Assembly: GCF_963678635.1 (NCBI RefSeq) | Contig: NC_087067.1 | Coordinates: 12,872,844 to 12,936,843 of the forward strand | Reading direction: 5' to 3' | Source of the DNA: Symsagittifera roscoffensis | Taxonomy: Eukaryota; Xenacoelomorpha; Acoela; Convolutidae | DNA length: 64,000 nt | Shown here: in pieces, positions 45,485 to 56,452 of the stretch | How the letters are laid out: each line of letters opens with the position of its first letter | Numbering within the stretch: the first letter of the stretch is position 1 | The notes under the pieces: generated by a model | The model's database searches: none | What the model was told of the DNA's origin: nothing | What the model saw: the letters and a program-made list of their open reading frames with translations, nothing else | Program-made: the position numbers and the translations under genes

Positions 45485-46585
45485 ATCCCGGGCCGAGGTT
45501 TTGACTTGATGTTTCGACCTGCGGGACCAAAAATGTCTATGTTTGGACCGGCGCGACCGGCGCAAGTATGTTAGTCTAGCTAACTGCGCATTGAAAAAAT
45601 ACCCGCATCCAACTTCAAGCGTTAATAATTGATTATATTACAATTTTAGTACCAGTCTCACTAAAATTGAGAAACAATCGGTTTTAATCAATTAATAATC
45701 GATTATAATCTCTTTTTTTGAAATCAAACTATAATTAATTATAATAAATTTGAATTGATTATAATCAATTATTTATTCGTCTACTTTTCGATACAATTAT
45801 AATCAATTAAAATCGATTATAATCCATTATTATTATTCCAATTTCTAATTCATGATTTTTGCACAATCCAATAAAATCGACTATAATTGATTATAATCAC
45901 TTTTGTTTGTCCATTTTGTCTTCAAAGTTGCTTCCAAATTGCTTATATTTTATGCTTTTTGTAGACGTTGGTTCCTATGAAAAATGAGAAAAATGTTTTT
46001 AAAGTTTTCAATTCAATTCAAGTTTTTTTTTTCATTTCTTGCCCATTAGAGTTGTTTTGTGGTGCACATTTTAAGCTTTTCAACCATCAGAACATCAGGA
46101 AATTGATTTACTTTCATGATTGATTCGGAAGATTTATTTTTCATCTACTGTGAGAAACTTTCCACTAATATGAAAGGATCTTTGTTTGGTAAAACTTTGT
46201 GTTCAGATGAACCAAAGTGTTCAAGAGATCTCTCTTTTACAGATTTTGTTATTGACACAAAATTAATAACCCATAAATAATAATTCGATTATAATTGACT
46301 TTATGGGTTTTTTTCTAAGACTTACAATCACTTATAATCAATTACAAGAGGTTATAATTTTTTGGAAAATATCACGATTATAATCAATTATAAATCCTTC
46401 AAACACCTAATTTTGATAATATAATCAATTATAATTTTCAAAAATTAGCAGAATAATCCGTTTCAATCGATTACTTTTGCCTAAACTTCAATACAGGTAT
46501 ATATACTGGAATATTTTGCAGTATGCATCTGTATTATGCTTGTGCATTTCGGTCGCAACGTGAGTCGCAGACCTCGGCCCGGGAT
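45485..46585. repeat. Cassette with perfect 15-bp terminal inverted repeats around an AT-rich array
   Basis: ATCCCGGGCCGAGGT (45485-45499) is the exact reverse complement of ACCTCGGCCCGGGAT (46571-46585). Between them lies an array of about 860 bp built of ATTATAATCAATTATAATCG-like units. Just outside or inside the array, AGTCTAGCTAACTG (about 45573) and CAGTTAGCCTAGAT (about 46588) form a second inverted pair. Confidence 0.8.
45610..46470. repeat. Degenerate AT array (TATAATCAATTA/ATCGATTA units)
   Basis: At least fifteen imperfect occurrences of TAATCAATTA, TAATCGATTA and TATAATTGATTA are spread over this interval, alternating with ordinary sequence. Each unit is close to self-complementary, so the array could fold. 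Confidence 0.75.
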
Positions 46586-47460
46586 TCAGTTAGCCTAGAT
46601 TTTGACCGATCAGAATGTAGCAAAATTAGAATTCTCAATAGAAAGCTCTAGTGATATTTCACTGTATTTATTAAGGGATGGAGATCCTTAAGTAGATACC
46701 ATATGGGTAAGATGCTTAAGTAAATCCCTTTTTTCGCTCGACCAAAAAGTTTCCTCTCAATTTTGCGCCACACAAAAACAATGCTGCGACTTTGCGCGAC
46801 CAGAAGCTTTCTGCATCACTGTGCGATCGAGAAATCTCTTCGCAACTTTGCGCAAAAATGAAGGATATCAGCAAGTTTGCTGAGATTATTTTCCAGCTTT
46901 TTTTCTGTATGGTGACGACTTTGATCTACCTAACTTCACACCAAAAACACATATACAATGGAATAAGTTGCATTTTGCATCTGTTTTACATTTTTGCAAG
47001 CAAAAAATTCCCGGTATAAAGTGCGCGACTTAAGTCACGACCATGGTGACCCAAAAATAGTCAGGTAAAATTGTTGCGACTCACCATGAGGTAAGTAGCA
47101 ACCAAAAATTATGTAAGTTTGCGCGACCAAACATATAAATCCAAATTCTGCGCTACTAAATATGTTGGCGTAGCTTTGAACGACTAAAAAACTGCGAAGC
47201 AATTTTGGCGCGATTTTGCCGTGATCAAAATTTTTTGACGCGATATTGATAAATTACCAAACTTCTAAGTTCATGTGCAACACTATGTCGAAACTATGGC
47301 AACACTATGCCGAAATACGATGCGGCCATTGCAGATGTGAGTATACCCGCATGGATTCCGCACCGAGTTTTGTAAACACATGTATAAAAATGTCTGCACG
47401 GAAACCGTGTATTTACAAGCAAAAAGCGTGCTATGCAAAAGTACACGCGTGGACCTCTTA

Positions 47461-47556
47461 ATGTAAGTCGAAATAGCCGGACTCGCAAGAGGGCTGCATT
47501 TGATCTTATGCGAAAGTAAGAGGAGCGATATTTTGCCCATAAAATTGAACAAAAAA
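47461..47556 (+). repeat. 100-bp block duplicated within the mosaic, copy 2
   Basis: It reads ATGTAAGTCGAAATAGCCGG, then GAGGGCTGCATTTGATCTTA, ending AATTGAACAAAAAAGAG. It has the same orientation as copy 1. Confidence 0.7.
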
Positions 47557-48868
47557 GAGTTGAAGCAATAGATGACAAAAATCTTGAGACAATTCCCTTC
47601 TAAAAAAATCCGATCAATTTATAAAACGTTATAATAACTAGCAGAACAGCGTTATCTTACTCACCTTTTTGCTTAGTTATCAGAAACTCCAAAATCACTA
47701 AATTTTGACCCGCGAAAAAAATGGACCAAAATTGAACAACCTTTCAATCAAAAAAGCCATTTTGGTTGAAGTCGGTCGAAACTAAATTGAATCAAAAATA
47801 GACGATCACATTTTTTGTTCGGTCGAGTCATTCGAAACATTTAAAAATGCCAACAAAATTAATTTTTGTAAAGCGCGTACATTACAGCAAGCAACAAGTT
47901 TTTAATTCAAATCATATTAACTTTGAAAGAGTTCGAAATTTCGCATGCTTAAATTGAACACTGTTAATCTCATTTTGCTTTGCTCAAATCAGTCAAACTA
48001 AAACCACCAGTTTGGGCTAAAGTGCTCAAAAGTGCAGTTTTTGGTCTTATCAGTTGAACATACCTGATTTCTGAGATAATTCATGCTGAAAAAATTGGTG
48101 ACTCTAAAATGAGTAATAAATATTAGCAGATAACTAAAATAATTAGGTTAAGATCTTTTGAATCGCGTAATTTATACTGTCACTGAAAACGTTTTTGTTC
48201 AAAGCAGAGCCAATTTTAGCAGACTTTGGCAGAAAATAGTTTGCCTGATGAAACATAGCCATTCACATTTGATTTCAGTCGGGTTAGTCGCAACATAGCC
48301 ACTTTGGAAAGAGAAGGTCAAAGCATAACACGCTTTATTCCAACTCATTCAAGTGCTTTTTTCATTTAGTCGAATTGGTTGAAACAGTCAGTATTTGTCA
48401 TAGCCCGCTTAAGTCGAAAACCATCGAACTCAAGTTTGTAGTTTTACCCACGTCAAAACATAGCCAGTTTTGGTCGAGTCGCTCGAAACAAGGCGCTCTT
48501 GAGTCGAACACAGTCCATCACAAATTCCATTTTGTCCAGTGGGTCGAAACATCAATTATGGGTGGAGATATTCTGAGCATAACTCGCTTGAGTCGAGCTC
48601 ATTTTCAGCTGAACATTTTTCATGTGGTCGTATGAGTCAAACTTTACGCTCGACACAACAGTTTTGTGTTGAACCTGAGTCGAGATTTTTCACCTAATTT
48701 GAAGCAAGATTTGAGCGGTTTTAGACAATTGCGTTCAAAATCTTGCTTCATAATGAGCGGTTTGAGCAGTTTTTTGAGCGTTTCATCTTAAAAAATCGAT
48801 CAAATCTTGCGCGGTTTTTGACAGGTTTTTTAGTTAAAACGCTCAAAAACCGCTCAAATCGCCCACTT

Positions 48869-49112
48869 TGCAACATAGCTAATGTGGGCCGTACAAAGTC
48901 GCAACATAGCTAATGTGGGTCGTACAAAGTCTCAACATTGCTAATTTGGGTCGCGCAAAGTCGCAACATAGCCAATTTGGGTCGCACAGAGTCGCAACAT
49001 AGCTAATTATTTGAGTCGCGCAAAGTCGAAACATGGGTCGCACAAAGTCGCAACATGCTTCGAGCAAAGTCGCAACATGCGTCGCGCAAAGCCGCAACAT
49101 GGGTCGCGCAAA
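48869..49112. repeat. Short tandem array, 31-bp then 22-bp units
   Basis: About nine units begin GTCGCAACAT. The first five have the 31-bp form (with AGCTAATGTGGGTCGTACAAA) and the last four a 22-bp form (GGGTCGCACAAA) that lacks the central segment. This is the most regular part of the mosaic. Confidence 0.85.
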
Positions 49113-50213
49113 GCTTAAAAAATGGTAATGTTGTCGGATTTTTTTGCTTGCATAAGCGTTATACAGATGCAAATTGCAAAATAATCCAGTATATATGTAT
49201 TTTTAAAGTACAGTTAGCTAGATCAACATATTTGCTGATCACATACAGGACCGCCACGAGACGTCCTACACGCGGTCCAAATTCTTATGGTTCGAAATAA
49301 TTTCTTGGTCGCTTTCGATCAAAACGTTTTTCTTTATGGTCGAACTTGGTCGAACAGTTTTTGGTCGGTCGAACTTGGTCGAAACATAGAAAGCTTGAGT
49401 AAAGTCGGTCAAAATATATCGAGCCTGGGCCGAGACGGTCACATAATACAATTTTTGGTCGAATCGGTTGAAGCATAAATTGCAAACCTCGACCCGAAGT
49501 CGCGCAAATAATTTTGGTCGCGCAAAGCTGCAGCATTTTGTTTTTGAATTGCGCAAAATTGCAATGTTTTTGTAGTCGGGCAAAGTTGCACAATTTTTTT
49601 GGTCACACAAAGACGCAACATACACATTTTGGGTCGCGCAAAGTCGCACAAATTTTTTTTGGCCGCTCAAAGTGGCAACATACCTATTTTGAGTCGCAAT
49701 AATCGCAACATACCCGCTTTGGGTCGCAATGGTCGAGACCATTCTAGCACAGTATGTTATTTCAAGATCGATCACATTATTTGTGGTCTAGACATTCGAA
49801 AAATATCTTGCTCGAGTCGAGCACGATCGAGCACAATTTTTGTGATCGAGACTGCACATAACTATCTTGCTTGGGTCGACTACGTTCGAACTTATTTTTT
49901 CAAGTTGTAAAAAGTACTTCAACTGCTTTTTAGAGTCATATTGCCTTTTCCGGGCCTTTTGATAGTTTTGATTGCTATTTTTTTTTCATTAAACTGCTCA
50001 AAAACCGCTCAAATCTTGCGTGAAAAACCGTTCAAAAACCACGGCAAACACTGAGCGGCCTTTGAGCGGTTTCTTAAAGCAATATTTGAATGGTTTGAGC
50101 GGTTTTTCTAAAAAAAAAAACGCCCAAACCGCTCAACCCGCTCAAACATTGCTGAAAAACCGCTCAAACTGTTCAAATCTTGAGTGATTTTTGAGCAATC
50201 TCGACCCGGAAAG

Positions 50214-52113
50214 CATAGCACACTTTTATTGAACACAATCAAACTTATGTTTTGTTAGTCAATTTGGTCATATTAAACGCAGTTTTGGTCGAATCAGTCG
50301 AAACACAAGTCGAACAGCTCAAATCAGTTGTTTTCTCCCTTACGTGTTGTGAAACCCAAAACGTCGACAACCAAATCTTCGCCACTTTCTCCTCGGTCGC
50401 TTGTTTGCAACATTCATTTCGCAAACCAATGCAAACAAAACTTCCCTCTCTGATTACTTACAACATGATAATTGAAACTTAATTTGACACATTAAACAGT
50501 TCTCTTGTTTGAGCATACTACAAAAAGAGAATAAATCAGAACCAGAGCGAAGACCCCCCTCTTCACGGATTCGACTCCCTCAACAACCCAAGGGTCCTAC
50601 TTCGGTATTATTTTATGACATCCACTTTCGTCCCACCAAATCCTAAAATTTTTCTGAATGTGCCTTTCGGGCCAATATATAATAACTTTGAAATGAGGGG
50701 TGCACCGAAAAAAGGCATTTTTGACCCGTTTTATCAAAATTTTGCCTGCGGCGCATTTTTTTTTGTCTGAATAGGGTCTTTGTATTGTTCTGGGGACGCT
50801 CGGAAAATCAATTCGGTAGAACTGAAAAAAATTGACACATTTTTTAAAATTTTTTTCTAAAATCCGCCCCCTCGAACAAATTCTAAACCTGCCCTTGGCC
50901 GTAAGAATAAGGCAACTAAATGACCCAAAATAAAGTAAAACACACAAAATACAACTAAAGGACACAGATAACTACGCCGATAAACATTATTCGCAACATT
51001 ATCCGAAAATTTTAAGGGAAACAAAAAGAAAAAACCAGCGAAAAAAAATGAAAAAACAAGCGAAAAAACATCGTCAGGGCTACTAAGTTTATAAATTACT
51101 GGAAAAATCTCAAAAACACGTGCATCTACGATGAAATATACTGAGAGCACAAGAAAATTCCCTGATGTCGACAAACGAATGTCCGACAATTCAATTTTCC
51201 CGCAAATAAGTTTATATTTCATACTTAGTCCGGCCGAACCCAATACCTAATGGTACAAAGGCAATTGCGTTACCTTTTGGCCAAAAGGGAATGAACCTGG
51301 AAGCTCTTAGGGTTTAGTAAAAAGCTAATAAGAAAAGAAAGTAAGATTTGTAGGAAAATTTGTTTTCTGGGAAAAAATGTCTAGTTACTGATTACAAGAC
51401 AATCGCTCTCGCAAGTGTAATAAAAAACAAAAAATAGCACAATTTTGCAAAATTTTTTTAAAAAATTTGTATCTAATTTTTTTGTTCAATGATTTTGAAA
51501 AATTTTCAGAAATATCTAATTATAAGAAGGCGCTTCCCATGGAGCCTCCAAACTTTGTCTGATTTTTGTACAATAGTTCTAAAAAAAATTACGAATTTTT
51601 TAATTTTAAAAAATCTCTCAATTGAGCTTCGTAACTTTTACTTCTCTTTGTGATGATATGTCTGCTTGCCAAAATTGCAAATTTGTTTTATTTTTTTTGC
51701 TTCCACTCGCTTGTTTCCTTTTAGTTACTGCAAAATAAAAGTTACTGTCCCTGCAGTCACCTTGTTTTGTTTTTTTTTATTTGAACTTATGTTATTTTTA
51801 GCTGTTTTTAAAACTCAATGCAAAAACTCAATTTTATTTCAACTCAGCTTTTTTCCTTTTCTCCCAAAAAAAGCTGAAACCTTGTTTTTGGGGGTTAAAA
51901 ATTCAATAATTTTACCCAAATCAAGGCAGTGTGGCAAAAATTAAATGAATTACATTCACTCAATTTTTCTAATACTATTGGTTAATTAATTACAAGGTTT
52001 GGTGGAACTACTTTTTGAGATTTTTCGGGAAGAGAACAAAAGACAAACAATCAGTAAGAAAAAGACGAATTAATTCATAACATCAATAAAATTTCTCAGT
52101 TTGTAGCTGATTA
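50214..52113. other. Spacer with a relative of the 1.43 kb repeat
   Basis: Sequence at about 50590-50880 resembles the GC-rich end of the 1.43 kb units (shared pattern ATGACATCCA, CCTTT.GG.., AATAGGGTCT, GTTCTGG). Sequence at 51330-51415 resembles their reading frame, with DYKTIALAS in frame. No gene is supported. The 122-128 codon minus frames at 50597-51243 run through repeat sequence. Confidence 0.5.
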
Positions 52114-52523
52114 TTGTTCGATTTTTGTAAGAAAAGTAACGGAATTCTTGTGCTCGGGTAGGTTTTTTTTTCTTCAGACAAATTTACACTTTTTGACTAG
52201 CCATTATTGACGGAATTTTTTTGATATCAATCAAAGTTACTGTTGTCCTGAGCTTGAATATGAAAAGATATTTCACCAGGAGATTTTATCCGTCTTAGAA
52301 ATCGTTCCAAATTGGTTGAAGGAAGCTTATTTGTCACAAATGATTTGTTCCTAGGGGCGAAATCTATCGCTTGTTTGTATTTTATATGGCGTGTGGGGGA
52401 TGATTTTCAAAATTCTCAAACTGTTTATTTTATTACATTTAATTTGCATGTTTTTACTGCTCCATAGACCTTAAAAGGCAGTCGGAACCTTCAGGGCTTC
52501 GCTCTGATACAAGCAGTCTTGTT
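52114..52523 (+). repeat. Double-hairpin repeat family, copy with core deleted
   Basis: It starts TTGTTCGATTTTTGTAAGAA and ends GGGCTTCGCTCTGATACAAG followed by CAGTCTTGTT. The ACGCG palindromic core is missing, with the sequence jumping from TTTCACCAGG to the GGAACG-like downstream part. Confidence 0.7.
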
Positions 52524-53260
52524 ATTCTGAATTTTGGTATACCAATCATAAATTTTGTAGAATGATGGGATCAAATTAACATCCATTTGAGTTTTTATAT
52601 CTTTAAACGGTCATTTCAAATTCATTTGATAAATGGAAAGCAAAGTACACTCTCTAAAACCGAGATAAATACGTGTTCATCCAGTTTTAAAGAACTCAAA
52701 TCATAGAAATTTTCGGCAATTTAAAAAGCACGAAAGTTTGTGAGTCCTATGAATCTCAGGAGTTTCAAAATGGGAAAAAATTGTCTTTGTATTTGTTTTT
52801 AAACAGTTTCAATTTCGCCAAATAAGTAAACTCAGCTCTCTTAACTCATAGTTTACCGAGAGCTGAAGCTGACTAAAAAAAGATTTCATCTACTATGTCA
52901 TATATAGATGATCTTACAGGAAAAATATTTAAAAAATAGTTGACCCTAAGCTATGCTGCTTTTTCAAAGACGCATGAACTCAAATTACTATCATTATTAG
53001 GTAAAGCCGTACATGCATAATCAATTCTACAGTTGCAAAGATATTTGTATCAGGGCAAAGTTTGCACCGTTTTTTAGGTTTTTACCAACATCGTTTTCAC
53101 GTATTTTGGCTTTGCCAGCATAAAGTTTTCATCTTAAATGTGTCAGTCAAAATAGGAGTGAAAAAAGTCGAATTAATGAATGCCTGAGACACAAGGGGCT
53201 AGATATTTTTTCAACGTTTTAAGAAACATAAGCGTAGACTATATCTGAGGATAAAGATCA

Positions 53261-53735
53261 AACAAGACTGCTCGTATCAGGGCGAAGCCCTGAATGTTCC
53301 GACTGCCTTTTCAGGTTTATGGAGCACTAATAACATTATAAAATTAAATGTAATAAAATAAAATGAAAAATTTTTTTTTCTAGAATTTGATTTTTTTTTG
53401 TGAAATCATCCCCCCACACGCCATATGAAGTACAAAAGAATAGATTTCGCTCTTTGTAACAAATCAATTAAGGCAAATAAGCTTCTTTCAACCAATTTGG
53501 AACGATTTTTAAGACGGATTAAATCTCCGCCTATACGTTAATAGCGCGAAATATATCGCGCGTTAATTGTCCCAAATTGGCCAAAAGGGCCATCTTTAAA
53601 CCAACAAAACCTTACAAAAAATGATTACAGGTGAAATTAAAAATGGCTAGTTAAAAAGTCAAAATTTGTCTGAAGAATAAAAACCCACCCCGAGCACAAA
53701 TATTTCGTTACTTTTGTATCGAAAGTCGGAACAAT
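53261..53735 (-). repeat. Double-hairpin repeat family, full copy in reverse orientation
   Basis: On the plus strand it opens AACAAGACTGCTCGTATCAG followed by GGCGAAGCCCTG (the 3' hairpin) and closes TTTGTATCGAAAGTCGGAAC (the 5' hairpin, slightly decayed). The core TAATAGCGCGAAATATATCG followed by CGCGTTAA lies at about 53539-53566. Confidence 0.8.
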
Positions 53736-55772
53736 GAGTGAGTAGACCTCTAACAGAAATCGAACTTAGCCTGCTAAGAAACCCAAAATGATACGTATTT
53801 GAAAAATCTTTATAGAAGAGCCAAGTTATACCAGGAAATTTTTAAAATTAAAGTACAGCTGAATCGACAACCAAACAATGAGATTATTTTGTATGCACAA
53901 AAAAGTTTTCCCTAAACTGAGATGCTATTTGTGTTAATAGATGGGTTTTATATACGTGAAGTAAAGTAGTTCGAATCTATCACAAGTTTTGTTCAACGCT
54001 TTACTTTTTTTTTCAAAAACCGCTCTTCATTGAAAAAATTCTGCTCCGCATCTGGTTTTTTGTTTTTAAAAAACTCATGCCAGGCTACTTGAGAAAAGCA
54101 AGCCTTTCAGCTGGTCTGAAACGGGTTGGCGTGACCCCAATTTTACTCCATGCTTACGCCCTGCTGTGCTTAACCTACATCGTAAAAACCAAGCCCCCAC
54201 AAATAGACCTTTTTAATGTTTTTAGCCACCTCATTTTATGTCTCGATAATGTTTATGTCTTGGTTTTCATGTCTCTCAATTTTGACCTGTCGTGCAATTA
54301 TCAATATACTTGCCTGATTTTTCTTTGTTTTTTTTTTGGAATAAAAAACCCTTATCTTATACAAAAAAAGCATCAAAAATTTTCTGATAATAATGCAAAG
54401 GCGGAAAGGCGTTCAATATGATCTAAAATTGCTTAGAAAAACTTCATTCTTAAACATCTACAAACCAAAAAAACATCGAAGCATAGAAAATCATTGCATT
54501 CTTAGGAAAAATGAACGAATTATTTAAAAATATTGCTTGATATTAGAAAACTGAACTTTTTGCAACAGAAACAAAAAAGCAAAAAGAAAACTGCGACTCG
54601 CTGGTCGGATGTTTTAAATGCGCGAAAAATATTTGAAAATCAAATTTTTTTTGCATCAACTGTTTGAAAAAACAAATTACTATTTAAAAACTTAGTGTTG
54701 GTTTTGTTTTGAAAAACTTTTTTTTGAGGAACATAATTATTGGCACCACATTCTCCGAGAACTAGGGGGTATCTTTTAGATTCTTATGCAACTACAACCG
54801 TTACAAACCACTAAAATTGAAAAAAAGAAACTGTTGAAACTGCTGATAAGTCGAATCTGTTGAAACGTCGAAACTGTTGATAGTTTTGAAACTGTTGATA
54901 GGTCGAAAGATTTTCTGGGGGAAAGAATGTTAACTTTTTCCCCCAAGAACACCATTTGACCGAACAACGGTTCCAAAAATTTGTCCCTATTTGTTATTCA
55001 TTTATTCCGGTAGACCGCGATAACAACAGGCGTTTGTTAAGTCCAATTTTACAAGCTTTGAAAGCATACCTGAAAAAATGTTTCATTTTGCTTCAAGCTT
55101 CAAAACTTAGCATTTTGTTTGTAACACTCAATTTATCTGTGCTCACGCTCTCTTCATCATAATTAGTTTTTAGAAAGTGAGCATAAGACAGTCCAAAACT
55201 TGGCCAACTGGCAATTTTTCATCCCCTATAACTCAACCACACTAATGGCAGAAAATTAAAACTTTTAAATACTTTTGACCTCTTTTTTGTTCATTTGACC
55301 TCAGAATATCGATTTCTTCAATGAAGTGTAAAACGTTTCATCGGAACCGATTATTTCTGTCGCCAAATTGTTCTAAATAAACTATTTTGTACTCAAACTC
55401 ACACTTATGTCTCCTTTGATAAAAATTTTAAACTCATGAATATCGTTGTAGAAAAATTGGTTACTTTGTAAAATTGATTTTTTTAAACTTGATAAAAGAA
55501 TGGTGAGAGAGTTAACGAAATGAAACGAAAGATGATTTTGTCAAAAAAGATCATGAACGTTTTTTTTGTTGAACTGGTTAACTTTTTGCCGGCAAAGATT
55601 AACTAGGCACACCGCGTAATAATGGCGAAACGTCACTTCATCAGGAAGGCAATGAACGAACTACGGGTTTGCTCAAAGAGCGATGAACGTTTTGGTCCAA
55701 CTGGCAATGTTTCTTCTTTGTAACGATTCCTTTTGGCACAAGACGAAACGATGACGTAACTATGATGTAACT
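53736..55772. other. Spacer 3' of the phosphatase gene
   Basis: An open frame at 54077-54421 (MPGYLRKASLSAGLKRVGVT and later hydrophobic sequence) has a GC-richer, protein-like first 45 codons, but the rest is Phe/Leu-rich AT sequence. It is noted as a possible fragment only. The 3' UTR of the phosphatase should lie toward 55770. No close AATAAA was found on that strand within 300 bp. Confidence 0.3.
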
Positions 55773-55860
55773 TCAGTTCATCTTGTTGATGAGGAATGCC
55801 GTCATATCGTGGATAAATTTGTACTGGGACGAAGTCTGAACCATTTCCATTCTGTTGTAT
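55773..55860 (-). CDS. Protein tyrosine phosphatase, terminal exon with Q-loop
   Basis: After the acceptor CTGTATTGTAG at 55861, the minus strand encodes YNRMEMVQTSSQYKFIHDMT and then AFLINKMN with a TGA at 55773-55775. The pattern LR..R..MVQT..QY.FIH is the Q-loop and following helix of classical tyrosine phosphatases, whose Gln positions the catalytic water. The first base completes the Arg codon left open by the preceding exon, so the phase fits. No donor site precedes the stop, so the protein ends one short helix after the catalytic domain, without a second phosphatase domain. Confidence 0.85.
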
Positions 55861-56309
55861 CTACAATACAGGCAATAAGTAAAAATGTTAATATGTTGAA
55901 GGATAAGAACAGAAGAATTGACTAAGCAAAGCTGAAAGATAAATTAAAAAGGATGACTTCAAGTTAACAACGGGAACCCACGACTTCACGCATTACATTT
56001 AACTTCAAAAGAACTTTATTCCGTGACAGCTTTGCAGAAATTTTTGGCTAAATAGGGTTTTTAATGTTTTAAGAGAGCTCGGAAAAGGGATTTGATTTAC
56101 AAAAAATAAACCGTTTTCGACAAATATTGCACATTTGACGTTTTGAATTTTTTAACGCCACTCCCCATTCGATCCCTTTCCTTTCTCAAAACAAACCTAG
56201 ATCCACAACTGACGAGTTTTCAAGTTTTTTTTCAAAGCTCCTGTACCCGAAATGTCTTCACTATAAATTTGCCCGTGCACTGATGCGTCACTTTGTGTTT
56301 TAATGTTAC

Positions 56310-56452
56310 CTGAGCTCGCCTACGAGTCGTTTGATGTCCATCTGGGTGGCCTTCCTTTCCAGCTGGTCCAGTACCCGAGACAACACAATGTAGCAACCAG
56401 TCCTTCCAGCACCAGCTGAGCAGTGCACAATGCGCGGGGTTGACAGCGGGAA
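56310..56452 (-). CDS. Protein tyrosine phosphatase, exon with catalytic P-loop
   Basis: The exon runs from acceptor GGTTTTCAG| at 56452 to donor CTCAG|GTAACA. It encodes FPLSTPRIVHCSAGAGRTGC, then YIVLSRVLDQLERKATQMDI and KRLVGELR. HCSAGAGRTGC is the signature CX5R motif with nucleophilic Cys and phosphate-binding Arg, both intact. The Ala in GAGRTGC is known from the first domain of receptor phosphatases of the K/M/T/U group, but single-residue similarity does not fix the subtype. The exon starts in phase 0, matching the end of the upstream exon. Confidence 0.93.

Larger units (their letters stand above)
44760..50213. repeat. Mosaic of degenerate short tandem arrays bounded by inverted CCCGGGTCGAGGT motifs
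   Basis: Successive blocks repeat short motifs. In plus orientation at 44760-45560 and 46730-47230 they are of the kind TTGCGACTTTGCGCGACC. At 48870-49740 they are in the opposite sense (GGTCGCGCAAAGTCGCAACA). At 47760-48660 there are GTCGAAAC-type units, and at 48680-48870 and 49990-50205 units of GAGCGGTTT and its complement. Boundary motifs occur at 45031, 45485, 48671 (same sense) and at 46571, 49486, 50198 (opposite sense). Many reading frames cross this region, but all are translations of the repeats. Confidence 0.85.

Noticed and set aside
44763-45565. Minus frames of up to 146 codons with repeated SQH, GSQWSQHK-like words
   Set aside because: The peptide repeats are translations of the GCGCGACC short tandem array. 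The other frames show equally repetitive peptides.
48869-49112. Regular spacing reminiscent of a CRISPR array
   Set aside because: Units are contiguous and imperfect with no unique spacers, and the genome is eukaryotic. It is a minisatellite.
49266-49775. 169-codon minus frame with repeated CATQ/CDQK words
   Set aside because: This is an open frame through the inverted GTCGCGCAAAG array, with no independent evidence of coding.
54077-54421. 114-codon plus frame with a hydrophobic middle
   Set aside because: The first part looks slightly protein-like but no family, intron signals or second copy were found. Hydrophobic runs are expected from T-rich DNA.
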